From Chitinophagaceae bacterium BSSC1 (lineage in GTDB: Bacteria; Bacteroidota; Bacteroidia; Chitinophagales; Chitinophagaceae): a stretch of 64,000 nt of DNA. Positions 18,107-26,419 of the stretch are shown one piece after another. The DNA is taken from the NCBI GenBank assembly GCA_002256435.1, contig NKJC01000002.1, forward strand, positions 291,996 to 355,995, in the 5' to 3' direction. The notes below the pieces were generated by a model. That model was not told where the DNA came from. It saw only the letters and a program-made list of their open reading frames with translations, and did no database searches. The translations under genes were made by a program, and so were the position numbers. Position 1 is the stretch's first letter. Each line of letters begins with the position of its first letter.

Positions 18107-18607
18107 TTAATACACCAACACATGTGTTTGTTTGATGATCCCCATCACAAAAACGCTTTGTACATGGCCAATGTTTTCTGCTTGGCTTAGCTTGTTTACA
18201 TGAAAATTATAATACGCATCCATACTTTCTTCTACCACTTTTAGCATAAAATCAAATTCTCCAGAAATATTGTAGCACTCAATAACTTCATTCATTTCTT
18301 GGATGCTCTTGATGAATTTGGCTCCTGCATTTTTATTATGCTGTTTTAATGAAACATAACAAATGACCATTAAGCCCTTTTTTACTTTTGCATGATCTAC
18401 CAAAGTGGCGTATTGCTTTATAATACCGCTTTCTTCCATCCGCTTAATACGTTCATGAACGGGGGTAGTACTTAAATGAACTTTATCTGAAATTTCCTTT
18501 ACCGTGGCCCTAGCATTCTGTTGCAAGATTCTTAGAATGGCTAGGTCTTTTTCATCTAATGAAAACCCATTACTAGTGGATTCGGCTATATGGGGAGACT
18601 TGGGCAT
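18107..18607 (-). CDS. Lrp/AsnC-family transcriptional regulator
   Basis: A 166-residue regulator. The N-terminal winged helix-turn-helix (about 16-75) reads DEKDLAILRILQQNARATVKEISDKVHLSTTPVHERIKRMEESG. The C-terminal RAM/ligand domain (about 85-160) carries YNISGEFDFMLKVVEESMDAYYNF, including the G-x-x-D loop that binds amino acids in this family. It is divergent from ahcY with 119 bases between starts, so ahcY or its own gene may be a target (inference). It ends two bases from the convergent PAP2 gene. Confidence 0.93.
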   Translation of the reverse strand: MPKSPHIAESTSNGFSLDEKDLAILRILQQNARATVKEISDKVHLSTTPVHERIKRMEESGIIKQYATLVDHAKVKKGLMVICYVSLKQHNKNAGAKFIKSIQEMNEVIECYNISGEFDFMLKVVEESMDAYYNFHVNKLSQAENIGHVQSVFVMGIIKQTHVLVY

Positions 18608-18698
18608 GACAAAAATGGCTTTTATTCCATATAAAGCTAATAAAACATACTGTTTATTCCAAAATAGATAAATAATATGCGCTTTTATCCTATAAAAC

Positions 18699-18706
18699 TA
18701 CATTTG
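18699..18706 (+). promoter_or_regulatory. -7-like box (TACATTTG) of ahcY
   Basis: TACATTTG matches TANNTTTG and ends 20 bases before the ahcY ATG. The region between the Lrp and ahcY genes would contain both promoters and any Lrp site; no clear operator could be picked out by eye. Confidence 0.45.
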
Positions 18707-18726
18707 CACCACATAAAATATATAAC

Positions 18727-20046
18727 ATGTCTATTTCAAACATCGATTTCAGTCTGCCCTATAAAGTGGCCGACATGAGTTTAGCTGATTGGGGCCGTAA
18801 AGAAATTCGTCTTGCAGAAGCGGAAATGCCCGGTCTAATGTCTATTCGTGCCGAATACGGCCCTAGCCAACCTTTAAAAGGTGCGCGCGTTGCTGGTTGT
18901 TTACACATGACTATCCAAACAGCTGTGTTGATTGAAACACTGGTTGCCCTTGGAGCAGAAGTAAAATGGAGTTCTTGCAATATCTTCTCTACCCAAGATC
19001 AGGCTGCTGCTGCTATTGCTGCTGCTGGTATTGGTGTTTTTGCCTGGAAAGGTCAAACACAGGAAGAAGCTGATTGGTGTATTGAGCAAACTTTGTTCTT
19101 TGGTGCGGCTGACCGTCCTTTGAACATGATCTTGGATGATGGTGGAGACTTGACCAATATGGTATTTGATGTGTATCCTGAATTGGTTGCCAATATCAAA
19201 GGTCTTTCTGAAGAAACCACTACAGGTGTACACCGTTTATACGAGCGTATGGCTAAAGGCACATTGCCAATTCCTGCTATCAACGTAAATGACTCTGTAA
19301 CCAAATCTAAATTTGACAACAAATACGGTTGCCAAGAATCATTGGTAGATGCTATTCGCAGAGCTACTGACGTGATGATGGCTGGTAAGATTGCAGTTGT
19401 TGGTGGATACGGTGACGTAGGTAAAGGTTCTGCCCTTTCTTTAAAAGGTGCTGGTTGCCGCGTAATTGTTACTGAGATTGATCCTATCTGTGCTTTACAA
19501 GCTGCTATGGAAGGTTTTGAAGTAAAACCAATGGCAGAAGCTGTAAAAGAAGCTGATATTATTGTAACTGCTTCAGGTTGCAGAGACTTGATCACTGAAA
19601 AGCATTTCCGCTCTATGAAAGACAAAGCCATTGTTTGTAACATTGGCCACTTTGATATTGAGATTGACGTTGCTTGGTTAAACCAAAATTATGGTCATAC
19701 TAAAGACACCATTAAGCCTCAGGTTGATTTATACAATGTAGAAGGAAAGGATATTATTTTATTGGCTGAAGGCCGATTGGTAAACCTTGGTTGTGCAACT
19801 GGTCACCCATCTTTTGTAATGAGTAATAGCTTCTCTAACCAAACTTTGGCTCAAATTGAATTGTGGACCAATTTCAAGAACTATGAGAACAAAGTGTATG
19901 TGTTACCTAAACACTTAGATGAGAAAGTGGCACGTTTACACCTTGCTAAAGTAGGTGCTGTATTGGACGAATTAACAGATGCTCAAGCCGAATACTTAGG
20001 TATTGCTAAATCTGGTCCTTTCAAATCTGAAATGTATCGCTACTAA
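18727..20046 (+). CDS. ahcY: Adenosylhomocysteinase (S-adenosylhomocysteine hydrolase)
   Basis: A 439-residue cytoplasmic NAD-dependent enzyme that splits S-adenosylhomocysteine into adenosine and homocysteine in the methyl cycle. Visible: the substrate region [29 protein letters not shown], the NAD-binding Rossmann motif [25 protein letters not shown], and the C-terminal [21 protein letters not shown] ending KSEMYRY, where the terminal Lys-x-x-x-Tyr-Arg-Tyr contributes to NAD binding. It is followed directly by a strong terminator, so it is probably monocistronic. Confidence 0.98.
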   Translation: MSISNIDFSLPYKVADMSLADWGRKEIRLAEAEMPGLMSIRAEYGPSQPLKGARVAGCLHMTIQTAVLIETLVALGAEVKWSSCNIFSTQDQAAAAIAAAGIGVFAWKGQTQEEADWCIEQTLFFGAADRPLNMILDDGGDLTNMVFDVYPELVANIKGLSEETTTGVHRLYERMAKGTLPIPAINVNDSVTKSKFDNKYGCQESLVDAIRRATDVMMAGKIAVVGGYGDVGKGSALSLKGAGCRVIVTEIDPICALQAAMEGFEVKPMAEAVKEADIIVTASGCRDLITEKHFRSMKDKAIVCNIGHFDIEIDVAWLNQNYGHTKDTIKPQVDLYNVEGKDIILLAEGRLVNLGCATGHPSFVMSNSFSNQTLAQIELWTNFKNYENKVYVLPKHLDEKVARLHLAKVGAVLDELTDAQAEYLGIAKSGPFKSEMYRY

Positions 20047-20068
20047 GCAATAGTCTATTACAAATAGT

Positions 20069-20107
20069 AAAGCCCCCGACAATTAGTTATCGGGGGCTTT
20101 TTTTTTA
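20069..20107 (+). terminator. Rho-independent terminator after ahcY
   Basis: AAAGCCCCCGA pairs with TCGGGGGCTTT around a ten-base loop and is followed by a run of T. The A-run on the other side may let it also serve the convergent gene ending at 20105. Confidence 0.93.
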
Positions 20108-20542
20108 TTTAGCCTGTTTTAACTGAGCAATTTCTGATTTGAGTTGATTCACCTGCTCCTGCAATTCTTTTACTGAAGCTACTAAAATGGGAATCAATCC
20201 TGTTTCATCAACCATTTTTCGAGAATAGGATTTATACAAATTCTTACCACCTATATATTGGCCATTCTTTGCATAGACCAAGGAAGGCAACACCATTTGT
20301 ACCTGATCTGCATTAAAACCATATTGCACGGCTTTTGGATTTTCTAAATAGGGAAAATCTTGGTTATTGTATTTAAAACTTACTGGAGTTAACTTTTGCA
20401 ACAAATCACTTCCATCTTTAATTTCTGTAACCTGTTTTTTTAATGCAGATTCTGGAATTTCTTGGGCAAATGATGTTTGCGACATTAACAATAAACACAA
20501 CAAAAGCAAACGAACATTGGAAACTTGTAGCATTTTTTTCAT
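20105..20542 (-). CDS. Secreted endosialidase-chaperone-like (tail-fiber domain) protein
   Basis: A 145-residue protein with a signal peptide (VRLLLLCLLLMSQTSFAQ). The remainder resembles the intramolecular chaperone region found in Peptidase S74/tail-fiber domain proteins: LLQKLTPVSFKYN, YGFNADQVQMVLPSLV and a C-terminal coiled coil VKELQEQVNQLKSEIAQLKQ. In phages this domain trimerises and cuts itself off. In Bacteroidota short secreted versions are common and their role is unknown. There is no phage gene nearby, so it is not taken as prophage. The stop lies against the ahcY terminator. Confidence 0.65.
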   Translation of the reverse strand: MKKMLQVSNVRLLLLCLLLMSQTSFAQEIPESALKKQVTEIKDGSDLLQKLTPVSFKYNNQDFPYLENPKAVQYGFNADQVQMVLPSLVYAKNGQYIGGKNLYKSYSRKMVDETGLIPILVASVKELQEQVNQLKSEIAQLKQAK

Positions 20543-20698
20543 GGCTTAATATTAAAAATGAGAAAATCTTTTCTATAAAACATGGAACAAAAAGGCTTGG
20601 TTTATCCAAAAATGTTAAACAGTTGAGAAAACGGGGCTAGAAATTGGTTTATGCACACATATGAATAAATAAGCGAAAGATTTGAGGATAGCATCGGC

Positions 20699-20706
20699 TA
20701 TTTTTG
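20699..20706 (+). promoter_or_regulatory. -7-like box (TATTTTTG) of the polysaccharide deacetylase gene
   Basis: TATTTTTG matches TANNTTTG and ends 15 bases before the preferred ATG at 20722. Confidence 0.35.
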
Positions 20707-20721
20707 AGGAAATTAGAAGGA

Positions 20722-21552
20722 ATGAAGAAACAATTTTTTGTAGGCAGCATGGCTTTATTGGTTTTGTTGACCGCTTGTAACAGTGGAAAGGACCAAAAAC
20801 CTACTACTGATTCAACCAAACCCGCAGAAGCCAAACTAGGACCAGGGTCTGCCATTAAATATGATAGTTCAAAAAGGTATGTTTTCCTTACTTGGGATGA
20901 CTCTCCGCAACCTCCAGGCACAGTGAATAGTAAGGCCATATTTCGTGAACAAGGCATTAAAGCTACTTTTTTTGCGGTTGGCTTTAACCAAGTGGGACCT
21001 TGGAAAAAAAGGATTATTGATTCCTTAAGAAATGACTATCCCCAGTTTCTATTGGCCAACCATAGCTTTAGCCATGGCTTTAATGACAAGTATAGCAAGT
21101 TTTATGCCCCTGCCAATACGGATAGTGCCTTAAATGACTTTATTAAGAATGAACAGTTGCTTAAAATCCCTGTTAAAATTATCCGTCTCCCAGGTAACAA
21201 TACTTGGGCCTCTAATGGTGATATTCAAGGCCAAAAAGCAACTACTCCCGTTGTTGTAAAACTAGATTCACTTGGTTATAAAATTGTTGGATGGGACATG
21301 GAATGGTCACAACAAGCCAAAGCCAAGGCGCCTAAGGAATCAGTAGATGAAATGATCAAGAAATTGAATCAGAAATTTGATGATGGTAGTACCAATCAAC
21401 CCAATATGATTGTTATTCTCTCTCATGACCGTTTATTTGAGAAAAAACAATACGCCGATTCTTTGACTAGATTCATCAATATACTCAAACAAGACAAACG
21501 TTATGTGTTTGAAACTATTGACCACTATCCAACCGTTCAGGCAAAAAAATAA
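20722..21552 (+). CDS. Polysaccharide deacetylase-family lipoprotein
   Basis: The ATG at 20722 (residue 7 of the tracked ORF) gives a lipoprotein signal: MALLVLLTAC with a lipobox Cys. The NodB-homology fold follows. VFLTWDDSPQPPG replaces the usual TFDDGP motif 1 and keeps the Asp pair; LANHSFSHG supplies the two metal histidines; VGWDMEW and ILSHDR match motifs 4 and 5. The family removes N- or O-acetyl groups from polysaccharides such as peptidoglycan or chitin-like polymers. The protein is probably anchored in the envelope. The substrate is unknown. A strong hairpin terminator follows. Confidence 0.85.
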   Translation: MKKQFFVGSMALLVLLTACNSGKDQKPTTDSTKPAEAKLGPGSAIKYDSSKRYVFLTWDDSPQPPGTVNSKAIFREQGIKATFFAVGFNQVGPWKKRIIDSLRNDYPQFLLANHSFSHGFNDKYSKFYAPANTDSALNDFIKNEQLLKIPVKIIRLPGNNTWASNGDIQGQKATTPVVVKLDSLGYKIVGWDMEWSQQAKAKAPKESVDEMIKKLNQKFDDGSTNQPNMIVILSHDRLFEKKQYADSLTRFINILKQDKRYVFETIDHYPTVQAKK

Positions 21553-21572
21553 TTCTAAATGCTAACCACTTT

Positions 21573-21613
21573 AAGGGTAAAACGAATAACTGTTCGTTTT
21601 ACCCTTGTTTTTT
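21573..21613 (+). terminator. Rho-independent terminator after the deacetylase gene
   Basis: AAGGGTAAAACGAA and TTCGTTTTACCCTT form a perfect 14-base stem around TAACTG, followed by GTTTTTTG. Confidence 0.9.
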
Positions 21614-21713
21614 GTATACCCAGCAAGGGTTTTAATGAATCATAAACCCTTACCTTCGCCACGCATTGGCCCACACCCAATGTAAAGAACTCAAAATCAC
21701 AAGCTGAACAAAC

Positions 21714-22691
21714 ATGACCTTGAATCCTACACGAATTGAAGTGATGCATTTTCTAGCACAGAAAATTGATAGTATCATTGAAGAATTCCTAAAACCCATA
21801 GACACAAATTGGCAACCTTCTGATTTTCTTCCTGAAAGTAATAACCCAGAATTTACAAAAGAGATCAAAGAAATTCAAGAACAGTGCAAAGCCCTTCCTT
21901 ATGATTATATGGCCATCTTGGTTGGTGATTTGATCACAGAAGAAGCACTTCCAACTTATGAAAGCTGGTTGATGGAAATTGATGGCATTAGCAAAGGTGA
22001 ACCGCAAGGTTGGAGTAAATGGGTTAGGATGTGGACAGCCGAAGAAAACAGACATGGTGATTTATTAAACAAATATATCTATCTATCTGGCCGAGTAAAT
22101 ATGCGCCAAATGGAAATTAGTACCCAACACTTAATTGCAGACGGAATGGAAATTGGCACTGCCAGAGACCCCTATCGCAATTTTGTTTACACTTCTTTCC
22201 AAGAAATGGCAACCAATATTTCTCATCGCAGAACTGCAACCATGGCAAAGAAACATGGCAACGAACAATTGTCAAAAATCTGCGGTGTAATTGCTGCAGA
22301 CGAAGCAAGACATGCAAAAGCCTATCGTTCATTTGTGACAAAAATCTTTGAAGTTGATCCAAGTGAAATGATGATTGCTTTAGAAGATATGATGCGTAAA
22401 AAAATTGTGATGCCAGCCCATTTTCTCCGCCAACAGGGAGAAAAAATTGGACAAAGCTGGTCACATTTTAGTGATGCTGCTCAAAGACTAGGAGTTTATA
22501 CAAGTATGGATTATACCAATATTTTAGAATCATTGGTAGAGGAATGGAATATTGGAAATATAACTGGTTTGAATGGTGCCGCTGAAAAAGGAAGAGATTA
22601 TCTAATGGGTTTGCCAGACCGATTCCGTAAAGTGGCTGAACGCAGTGGTATCAAAGCTCCTATTGACTATCAATTCAACTGGATATTATAA
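21714..22691 (+). CDS. Acyl-[acyl-carrier-protein] desaturase (ferritin-like di-iron)
   Basis: A 325-residue soluble desaturase of the stearoyl-ACP delta-9 type, which introduces a double bond into ACP-bound saturated acyl chains. The di-iron ligands are visible: E76/E77 region (LITEEA), EENRH at 110-114, FQE-x6-H at 162-171, and DEARH at 196-200. The C-terminus IDYQFNWIL looks complete. A TACCTTCG box at 21651-21658 could be a -7 element. Its last 25 bases lie within an open frame continuous with the protein-glutaminase-like gene that follows; see that entry. Confidence 0.92.
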   Translation: MTLNPTRIEVMHFLAQKIDSIIEEFLKPIDTNWQPSDFLPESNNPEFTKEIKEIQEQCKALPYDYMAILVGDLITEEALPTYESWLMEIDGISKGEPQGWSKWVRMWTAEENRHGDLLNKYIYLSGRVNMRQMEISTQHLIADGMEIGTARDPYRNFVYTSFQEMATNISHRRTATMAKKHGNEQLSKICGVIAADEARHAKAYRSFVTKIFEVDPSEMMIALEDMMRKKIVMPAHFLRQQGEKIGQSWSHFSDAAQRLGVYTSMDYTNILESLVEEWNIGNITGLNGAAEKGRDYLMGLPDRFRKVAERSGIKAPIDYQFNWIL

Positions 22692-22798
22692 ACAAGAAGA
22701 CGGTTTTTGACCAGCAACTTTCTGACACTTGGATTGGTACAGACTATCTAACCACTGACCAAGCTGCTCAAATAAATGATTATTTCAGAAAACATCCT
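22667..22798 (+). other. In-frame coding extension upstream of the glutaminase-like ORF with no standard start codon
   Basis: The frame of the glutaminase-like gene stays open upstream of its first TTG, back to a TGA at 22664-22666 inside the desaturase gene. It encodes NKKTVFDQQLSDTWIGTDY and then LTTDQAAQINDYFRKHP, which looks like real protein and supplies the helix that precedes the active-site Cys in protein glutaminases. No ATG, GTG or TTG occurs in frame here. CTG (22679), ATT (22685) and ATA (22688, touching the desaturase TAA) are the only plausible near-cognate starts. Confidence 0.6.
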
Positions 22799-23314
22799 TT
22801 GTTTTTCTGGAATGACATACACAATTGTGAAGACAGAGCTGAAGCCATTTCTATTTTGTTAACCCATTGGCAGATTCCACATTTTAAAGCTTGGGTATTT
22901 AGTGGTTACTTTCTCAATAGGAATATGGGGAGTTTAAAAAACAAATGGAATTACCATGTAGCTATTATGCTGCCTACGCTAGTAGGAACAGTTCCATCTG
23001 CCATGGTCCTTGACCCTACCCATTCAGATACTTTAGAAACAATTGAACACTGGGCAAATGCTGTTACACTAGATGCCCAAAGTCACCATTTAGTAAAACA
23101 GGGACATGTCTATATTTTTCCTGTTGGGCCAATTAGAAATGAAAACTGGCACCATCGCAATCGCCAAAATTACAAATGGACCATGCAGGGTTTAGCGGGC
23201 ATTAATGGCGTGAGTACAAAGGGAAAAGCCGCTGTAACTTTTAATAAATTTAAGATTGCTAGAACCATAAAGGCTTTTCAACTTCTACAAAGGAGTAAAC
23301 CATTCTCATTTTAA
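22799..23314 (+). CDS. Protein-glutaminase-like (protein glutamine deamidase fold) enzyme, no signal peptide
   Basis: The tracked ORF of 171 residues begins at TTG 22799 but is probably N-terminally incomplete. It carries the catalytic layout of Chryseobacterium protein-glutaminase: NCEDRAEAI (Cys10) corresponds to DGCYARAH, KWNYHVAIML (His53) to AWSYHVAILV, and AMVLDPT (Asp72) to the IIDPS Asp. The spacing of 43 and 19 residues is close to the 41 and 20 of the known enzyme as I recall it. KAWVFSG matches the strand between them. The family deamidates glutamine side chains in proteins. The known enzyme is a secreted pre-pro-protein, but no signal or pro-region is visible here, suggesting a cytoplasmic enzyme. 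It follows the desaturase with overlapping frames and may be translated by coupling. Confidence 0.75.
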   Translation: MFFWNDIHNCEDRAEAISILLTHWQIPHFKAWVFSGYFLNRNMGSLKNKWNYHVAIMLPTLVGTVPSAMVLDPTHSDTLETIEHWANAVTLDAQSHHLVKQGHVYIFPVGPIRNENWHHRNRQNYKWTMQGLAGINGVSTKGKAAVTFNKFKIARTIKAFQLLQRSKPFSF

Positions 23315-23316
23315 AC

Positions 23317-24081
23317 TTATTGATGAGGCTTGTTCCAAACTTGATAAGGATACATGAGCCATTGATTAATTAACTGCAAAGAAATCATACACCTAAACAA
23401 TAAGGAAGGATAGACGGAAGTCTTTTTCTGTTTTACTCCTTTTAATATTGACTGAGCTACTTTTTGGGGTGATTGGGTAGGCCATGGAATCTTGGAAAGA
23501 TCTTGACCATTAAAAAAATCAGTTTTAGTTGCAATAGGATATACCAACATCAAATGACAGGCGGGATGATGTTCAAACCTAAAACAATCTGCAAATCGGT
23601 CTAGGGCTGCTTTAGTAGCCGCATACATGGCATAATTGGGCATGCCCGTTTTGGCCATGGCCGATGCCGTAATCACATAACTAAAGGGATGACCATTGGC
23701 TACTTGAAGTAGCTGATAAAGCCCTTCTAGTGGTGCCACAAGGTTTACCATCATCTGTGACTGTCTGGCTTTAAAATCTTGGGAACTAAAACTTCCATAT
23801 AATGCAATACCTGCATTTGCAAAAAACAAGTCAATGCGGCCTAACTTTTCCAATGCCATTGGCACTAAAGCTTGTATTTGATCTGCATTGGTTAAATCCA
23901 ATGTTAGGATTTGAACTTGCGTCTTGGAAGATGCCATTTCTTGCATCAACAGCTTTAACCCCTGCTCATCCTTATCAATGGCCAATACATGACAATGGTA
24001 CTGCGCTAATTCTTTCACAAGTGCTTTACCAATCCCTGATGCTGCACCAGTAATGACAATATGTTGTTGTTGAAATAACAC
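23317..24081 (-). CDS. Short-chain dehydrogenase/reductase (SDR)
   Basis: The tracked ORF starts at 24135, but the GTG at 24081 is preferred. It forms TAGTG with the stop of the upstream gene and puts the NAD(P) motif (VITGAASGIGKAL) directly at the N-terminus, giving 254 residues. Other SDR marks: ANAGIALYG, the Ser of VITASAMA and YAMYAATKAAL with the catalytic YxxxK. The C-terminus is hydrophobic (SLLFRCMISLQLINQWLMYPYQ) and could associate with the membrane. The substrate is unknown. It is coupled to the acetoacetate-decarboxylase-like gene, which suggests a joint pathway. It ends two bases from the convergent glutaminase-like gene. Confidence 0.88.
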   Translation of the reverse strand: MLFQQQHIVITGAASGIGKALVKELAQYHCHVLAIDKDEQGLKLLMQEMASSKTQVQILTLDLTNADQIQALVPMALEKLGRIDLFFANAGIALYGSFSSQDFKARQSQMMVNLVAPLEGLYQLLQVANGHPFSYVITASAMAKTGMPNYAMYAATKAALDRFADCFRFEHHPACHLMLVYPIATKTDFFNGQDLSKIPWPTQSPQKVAQSILKGVKQKKTSVYPSLLFRCMISLQLINQWLMYPYQVWNKPHQ

Positions 24082-24746
24082 TATAAAAAAATAGGTTTTG
24101 GAAAAGCTAATGAAAAATCTGGTATATGCAAACAAGCCAGTCTTGTTTGTGTACCAATACTTGGAAAAAGTCCCTTCCCTGTAATTAAATCCTGGGGCGC
24201 TGATAAAATAGCTCTTCCACTTCCTTTTGGATGGGTAATATATTCTTTTGCGTTAAGAGGCTGAATAAATTGAAATGGCAAAAAAGCTGTACTTAATGGA
24301 AAACCAAATGACCTGTCTTTGAATTGGCAATTAAACAGCAGTTCTCCATTGCTAATCACTTTTGCAGAATTGATTCCCATTTCTAATTGCTCAAACTCAA
24401 ATTGAGCCAATTCTTTTGGGATGCCCCAATTTTCTCTGCCATTCATGACAGAGTCTAATGAGCTCACATAGATCTTAGAAATATGCCAGTAGTATTTTCC
24501 CTTATAATGAAACATACCTGGTATAAATAATAACTCTCCATATGGCCCTATAGGCGATGATTGGTAATTGACCAACATAACCATCCCTATATTCATCCAA
24601 AGAAAAGGTTTAAGCCCCTGCGCAATGCAACCTTCTTTCATTAAGAAATCATTGCTAAAGCGATATAGCATTAAATACCCCTCCCCTTTTAATTGCCAGG
24701 GTGCAGGGCTGCTCTGATATGGAGTACTAGCATCAAATTGCATCAT
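24081..24746 (-). CDS. Acetoacetate decarboxylase-like protein
   Basis: The preferred start is ATG 24746 (221 residues). The tracked ORF uses TTG 24809, only 18 bases from the divergent GNAT start, and cannot be excluded. SSPAPWQLKGEGY at the N-terminus and ENWGIPKELAQFEFE in the middle match the ADC fold; the Lys of IPKELA aligns with the Schiff-base lysine of acetoacetate decarboxylase. Many members of this superfamily act on other beta-keto or enol substrates rather than acetoacetate. Its stop overlaps the SDR start by one base (TAGTG). Confidence 0.75.
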   Translation of the reverse strand: MMQFDASTPYQSSPAPWQLKGEGYLMLYRFSNDFLMKEGCIAQGLKPFLWMNIGMVMLVNYQSSPIGPYGELLFIPGMFHYKGKYYWHISKIYVSSLDSVMNGRENWGIPKELAQFEFEQLEMGINSAKVISNGELLFNCQFKDRSFGFPLSTAFLPFQFIQPLNAKEYITHPKGSGRAILSAPQDLITGKGLFPSIGTQTRLACLHIPDFSLAFPKPIFL

Positions 24747-24814
24747 TTGCAATGTAATACTTTGTGTTGGTTTTGCATTTAGAGGCCTTACTGTTTTAAA
24801 ATCTAGCAAGTACT

Positions 24815-24822
24815 TATCTTTA
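24815..24822 (+). promoter_or_regulatory. -7-like box (TATCTTTA) of the GNAT gene
   Basis: TATCTTTA differs from TANNTTTG only at the last base and ends five bases before the ATG, as at the BamA-like and pdxJ genes. That is close enough to imply a leader of very few bases. Confidence 0.35.
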
Positions 24823-24827
24823 CCATC

Positions 24828-25349
24828 ATGAATGAGCAGCTTACCATTGCTAGTGCTACCATAGCAGATATTCCAGATTTAGTTTTACTGGTCAATAGTG
24901 CCTATAGAGGGGATAGTTCAAAAAAAGGATGGACCACTGAAGCGGATCTATTAGATGGTGTTCGAGTAATACCAGAAACCCTATTGGAACAAATGAATAC
25001 CCCTGGCCAACATTTTTTAAAAGCCATCAACCATACTGGGGCCATCATTGGTTGTGTTTCACTTTTAGAAAAATCAAACAAAATCTATTTGGGAATGCTC
25101 ACTGTTGAACCCAATATTCAAGACGGGGGTATTGGTAAATTGTTAATGCAAGCTTCAGAAAAATTTACTCAATCACTTGGTATCACAGTCATTGAAATGA
25201 CCGTGATCAGTGTCCGTGCTGAATTAATTGCCTATTATGAACGCCGGGGCTATCGCCAAACAGGCGAAAAAAGGCCTTTCCCAAATGACCCAAAATTTGG
25301 CATTCAAAAACAGGCTTTGGAATTTATTGTAATGGAAAAAACACTCTAG
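24828..25349 (+). CDS. GNAT-family N-acetyltransferase
   Basis: A 173-residue acetyl-CoA-dependent acyltransferase. Motif A (acetyl-CoA pyrophosphate loop) is MLTVEPNIQDGGIGKLLMQASE, and the C-terminal strand/helix is VISVRAELIAYYERRGYRQTGEKRPF, typical of GNAT motif B. The substrate is unknown; small molecules and protein amino termini are both possible. It is divergent from the ADC-like gene and ends one base from the convergent isomerase-like gene. Confidence 0.88.
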   Translation: MNEQLTIASATIADIPDLVLLVNSAYRGDSSKKGWTTEADLLDGVRVIPETLLEQMNTPGQHFLKAINHTGAIIGCVSLLEKSNKIYLGMLTVEPNIQDGGIGKLLMQASEKFTQSLGITVIEMTVISVRAELIAYYERRGYRQTGEKRPFPNDPKFGIQKQALEFIVMEKTL

Positions 25350-25350
25350 C

Positions 25351-26268
25351 TTAATACCCCCATTTACGCATAATCTCAAAATCTGCTTTCATGGATTGAA
25401 GTGGTGTTAATTGCTGATAAGATTCTTGTTCTACCACAAAGTGAATGGTGCCTCCTGTTTTGCGGCCTTGATCAATGATTTCTTTTACGCCAACAACACC
25501 CTTACCCAAAACGGTGCTTTCGTAACCATCTTCCATTTCGCCTTTTGTGGCAGTTTTTATTTCATCTTTTACGTGCATTAATTCAAAACGACCTGGGTAT
25601 TGCTTTACTATTTCCAATGCCCTGCCTCCAGCACCATACATATTTCCAATATCTAATTGCTGAGCCACCAAGGATGGGTCAGTATGCTTTACCATAATAT
25701 CAAAGACTTTTTGGTTATTCAATTTGGTACTGAATTCAAAATTGTGGTTGTGGTATCCAAACTTCATTCCAGATTGCTTGCACAATTCTCCAGACTTATT
25801 AAACACTTCCATATAAGCCAAGAGCCCATCATAGGTTTTTCTAAGCTCTTCATCCAACCATGGGCTGATCACATACTGTTGACCAACAATGGCTGCGTCT
25901 TCTACCGTATATTTCCAAGAAGCTGTAAAATCCTTTTTAGCTTGATCCCAATGTGCCCTTTCCATTACTGTATGACCACTAGGCATTTTTAACCCCAAAT
26001 CATCCAATACTTTTTTAAACTCTTTTGCAGAATAACCATAGAATTTTCTATCTACATAATTGGCGTGCTCTACATTACGATAACCCATTGCAGACAATTG
26101 TTTCAAAGTTCCCAATGGATCCTTTTTCATGTCATCTCTAACAGAATAGAGTTGCACACCTAAAACAGAACTAGTTGCATAGTTGGCCAATAACTGATGA
26201 GGCATTGTAGCTGCGCCAGCTAATAAGAAACCAGTCTGGGTTAGAAATTTTCTTCTTGAGGCAAGCAT
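25351..26268 (-). CDS. Exported sugar phosphate isomerase/epimerase-like TIM-barrel protein
   Basis: A 305-residue protein of the xylose-isomerase-like TIM-barrel superfamily. The N-terminus SRRKFLTQTGFLLAGAATMP is a twin-arginine-type signal, so periplasmic export after folding is likely. Motifs: GVQLYSVRDDMKKDP on strand 1, GYRNVEHANY, KFGYHNHNFEF, QQLDIGNMYGAGG and HFVVEQESY, supplying the His/Glu/Asp metal ligands expected of the family. Members of this exported subgroup occur widely in Bacteroidota and are often paired with sugar dehydrogenases, which are not seen here. The reaction is not assigned. Confidence 0.85.
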   Translation of the reverse strand: MLASRRKFLTQTGFLLAGAATMPHQLLANYATSSVLGVQLYSVRDDMKKDPLGTLKQLSAMGYRNVEHANYVDRKFYGYSAKEFKKVLDDLGLKMPSGHTVMERAHWDQAKKDFTASWKYTVEDAAIVGQQYVISPWLDEELRKTYDGLLAYMEVFNKSGELCKQSGMKFGYHNHNFEFSTKLNNQKVFDIMVKHTDPSLVAQQLDIGNMYGAGGRALEIVKQYPGRFELMHVKDEIKTATKGEMEDGYESTVLGKGVVGVKEIIDQGRKTGGTIHFVVEQESYQQLTPLQSMKADFEIMRKWGY

Positions 26269-26406
26269 ATCAAAGTTTTTACATTGTTTCCAAAATTCAC
26301 TCCTTAAACTTGTACAATTTAAGGAATCTTTTTAAAGCTTGCTACATTGGTTCAGTTAGCATATAGGAGCTTATAGGCTTTTTATCCTAGCCAATTACTA
26401 AGGCTT

Positions 26407-26414
26407 TATCTTTG
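26407..26414 (+). promoter_or_regulatory. -7 box (TATCTTTG) five bases before the BamA-like gene start
   Basis: TATCTTTG fits the -7 consensus and leaves five bases to the ATG at 26420. With initiation a few bases after the box, the mRNA would start at or next to the ATG (leaderless). Confidence 0.45.
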
Positions 26415-26419
26415 CCTAG

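Noticed and set aside
19003-19028. GCT/GCTG tandem repeat
   Set aside because: It is the codon run for the conserved Ala-rich [10 protein letters not shown] helix of adenosylhomocysteinase, not a variable repeat.
19053-19643. 196-residue antisense ORF inside ahcY
   Set aside because: It is a shadow of a highly conserved housekeeping gene; its composition is Ser/Thr/Pro-rich as expected for reverse-strand translation, and it has no recognisable domain.
20105-20542. Prophage remnant suggested by the tail-fiber chaperone-like domain
   Set aside because: No phage structural, integrase or lysis gene is nearby; short secreted proteins with this domain are common chromosomal genes in Bacteroidota.
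22664-22691. Programmed -1 frameshift fusing desaturase and glutaminase-like ORF
   Set aside because: The frames would fit a -1 shift, but no slippery heptamer or downstream hairpin is visible in the overlap, and the desaturase C-terminus looks complete. Coupled re-initiation at a near-cognate codon is simpler.
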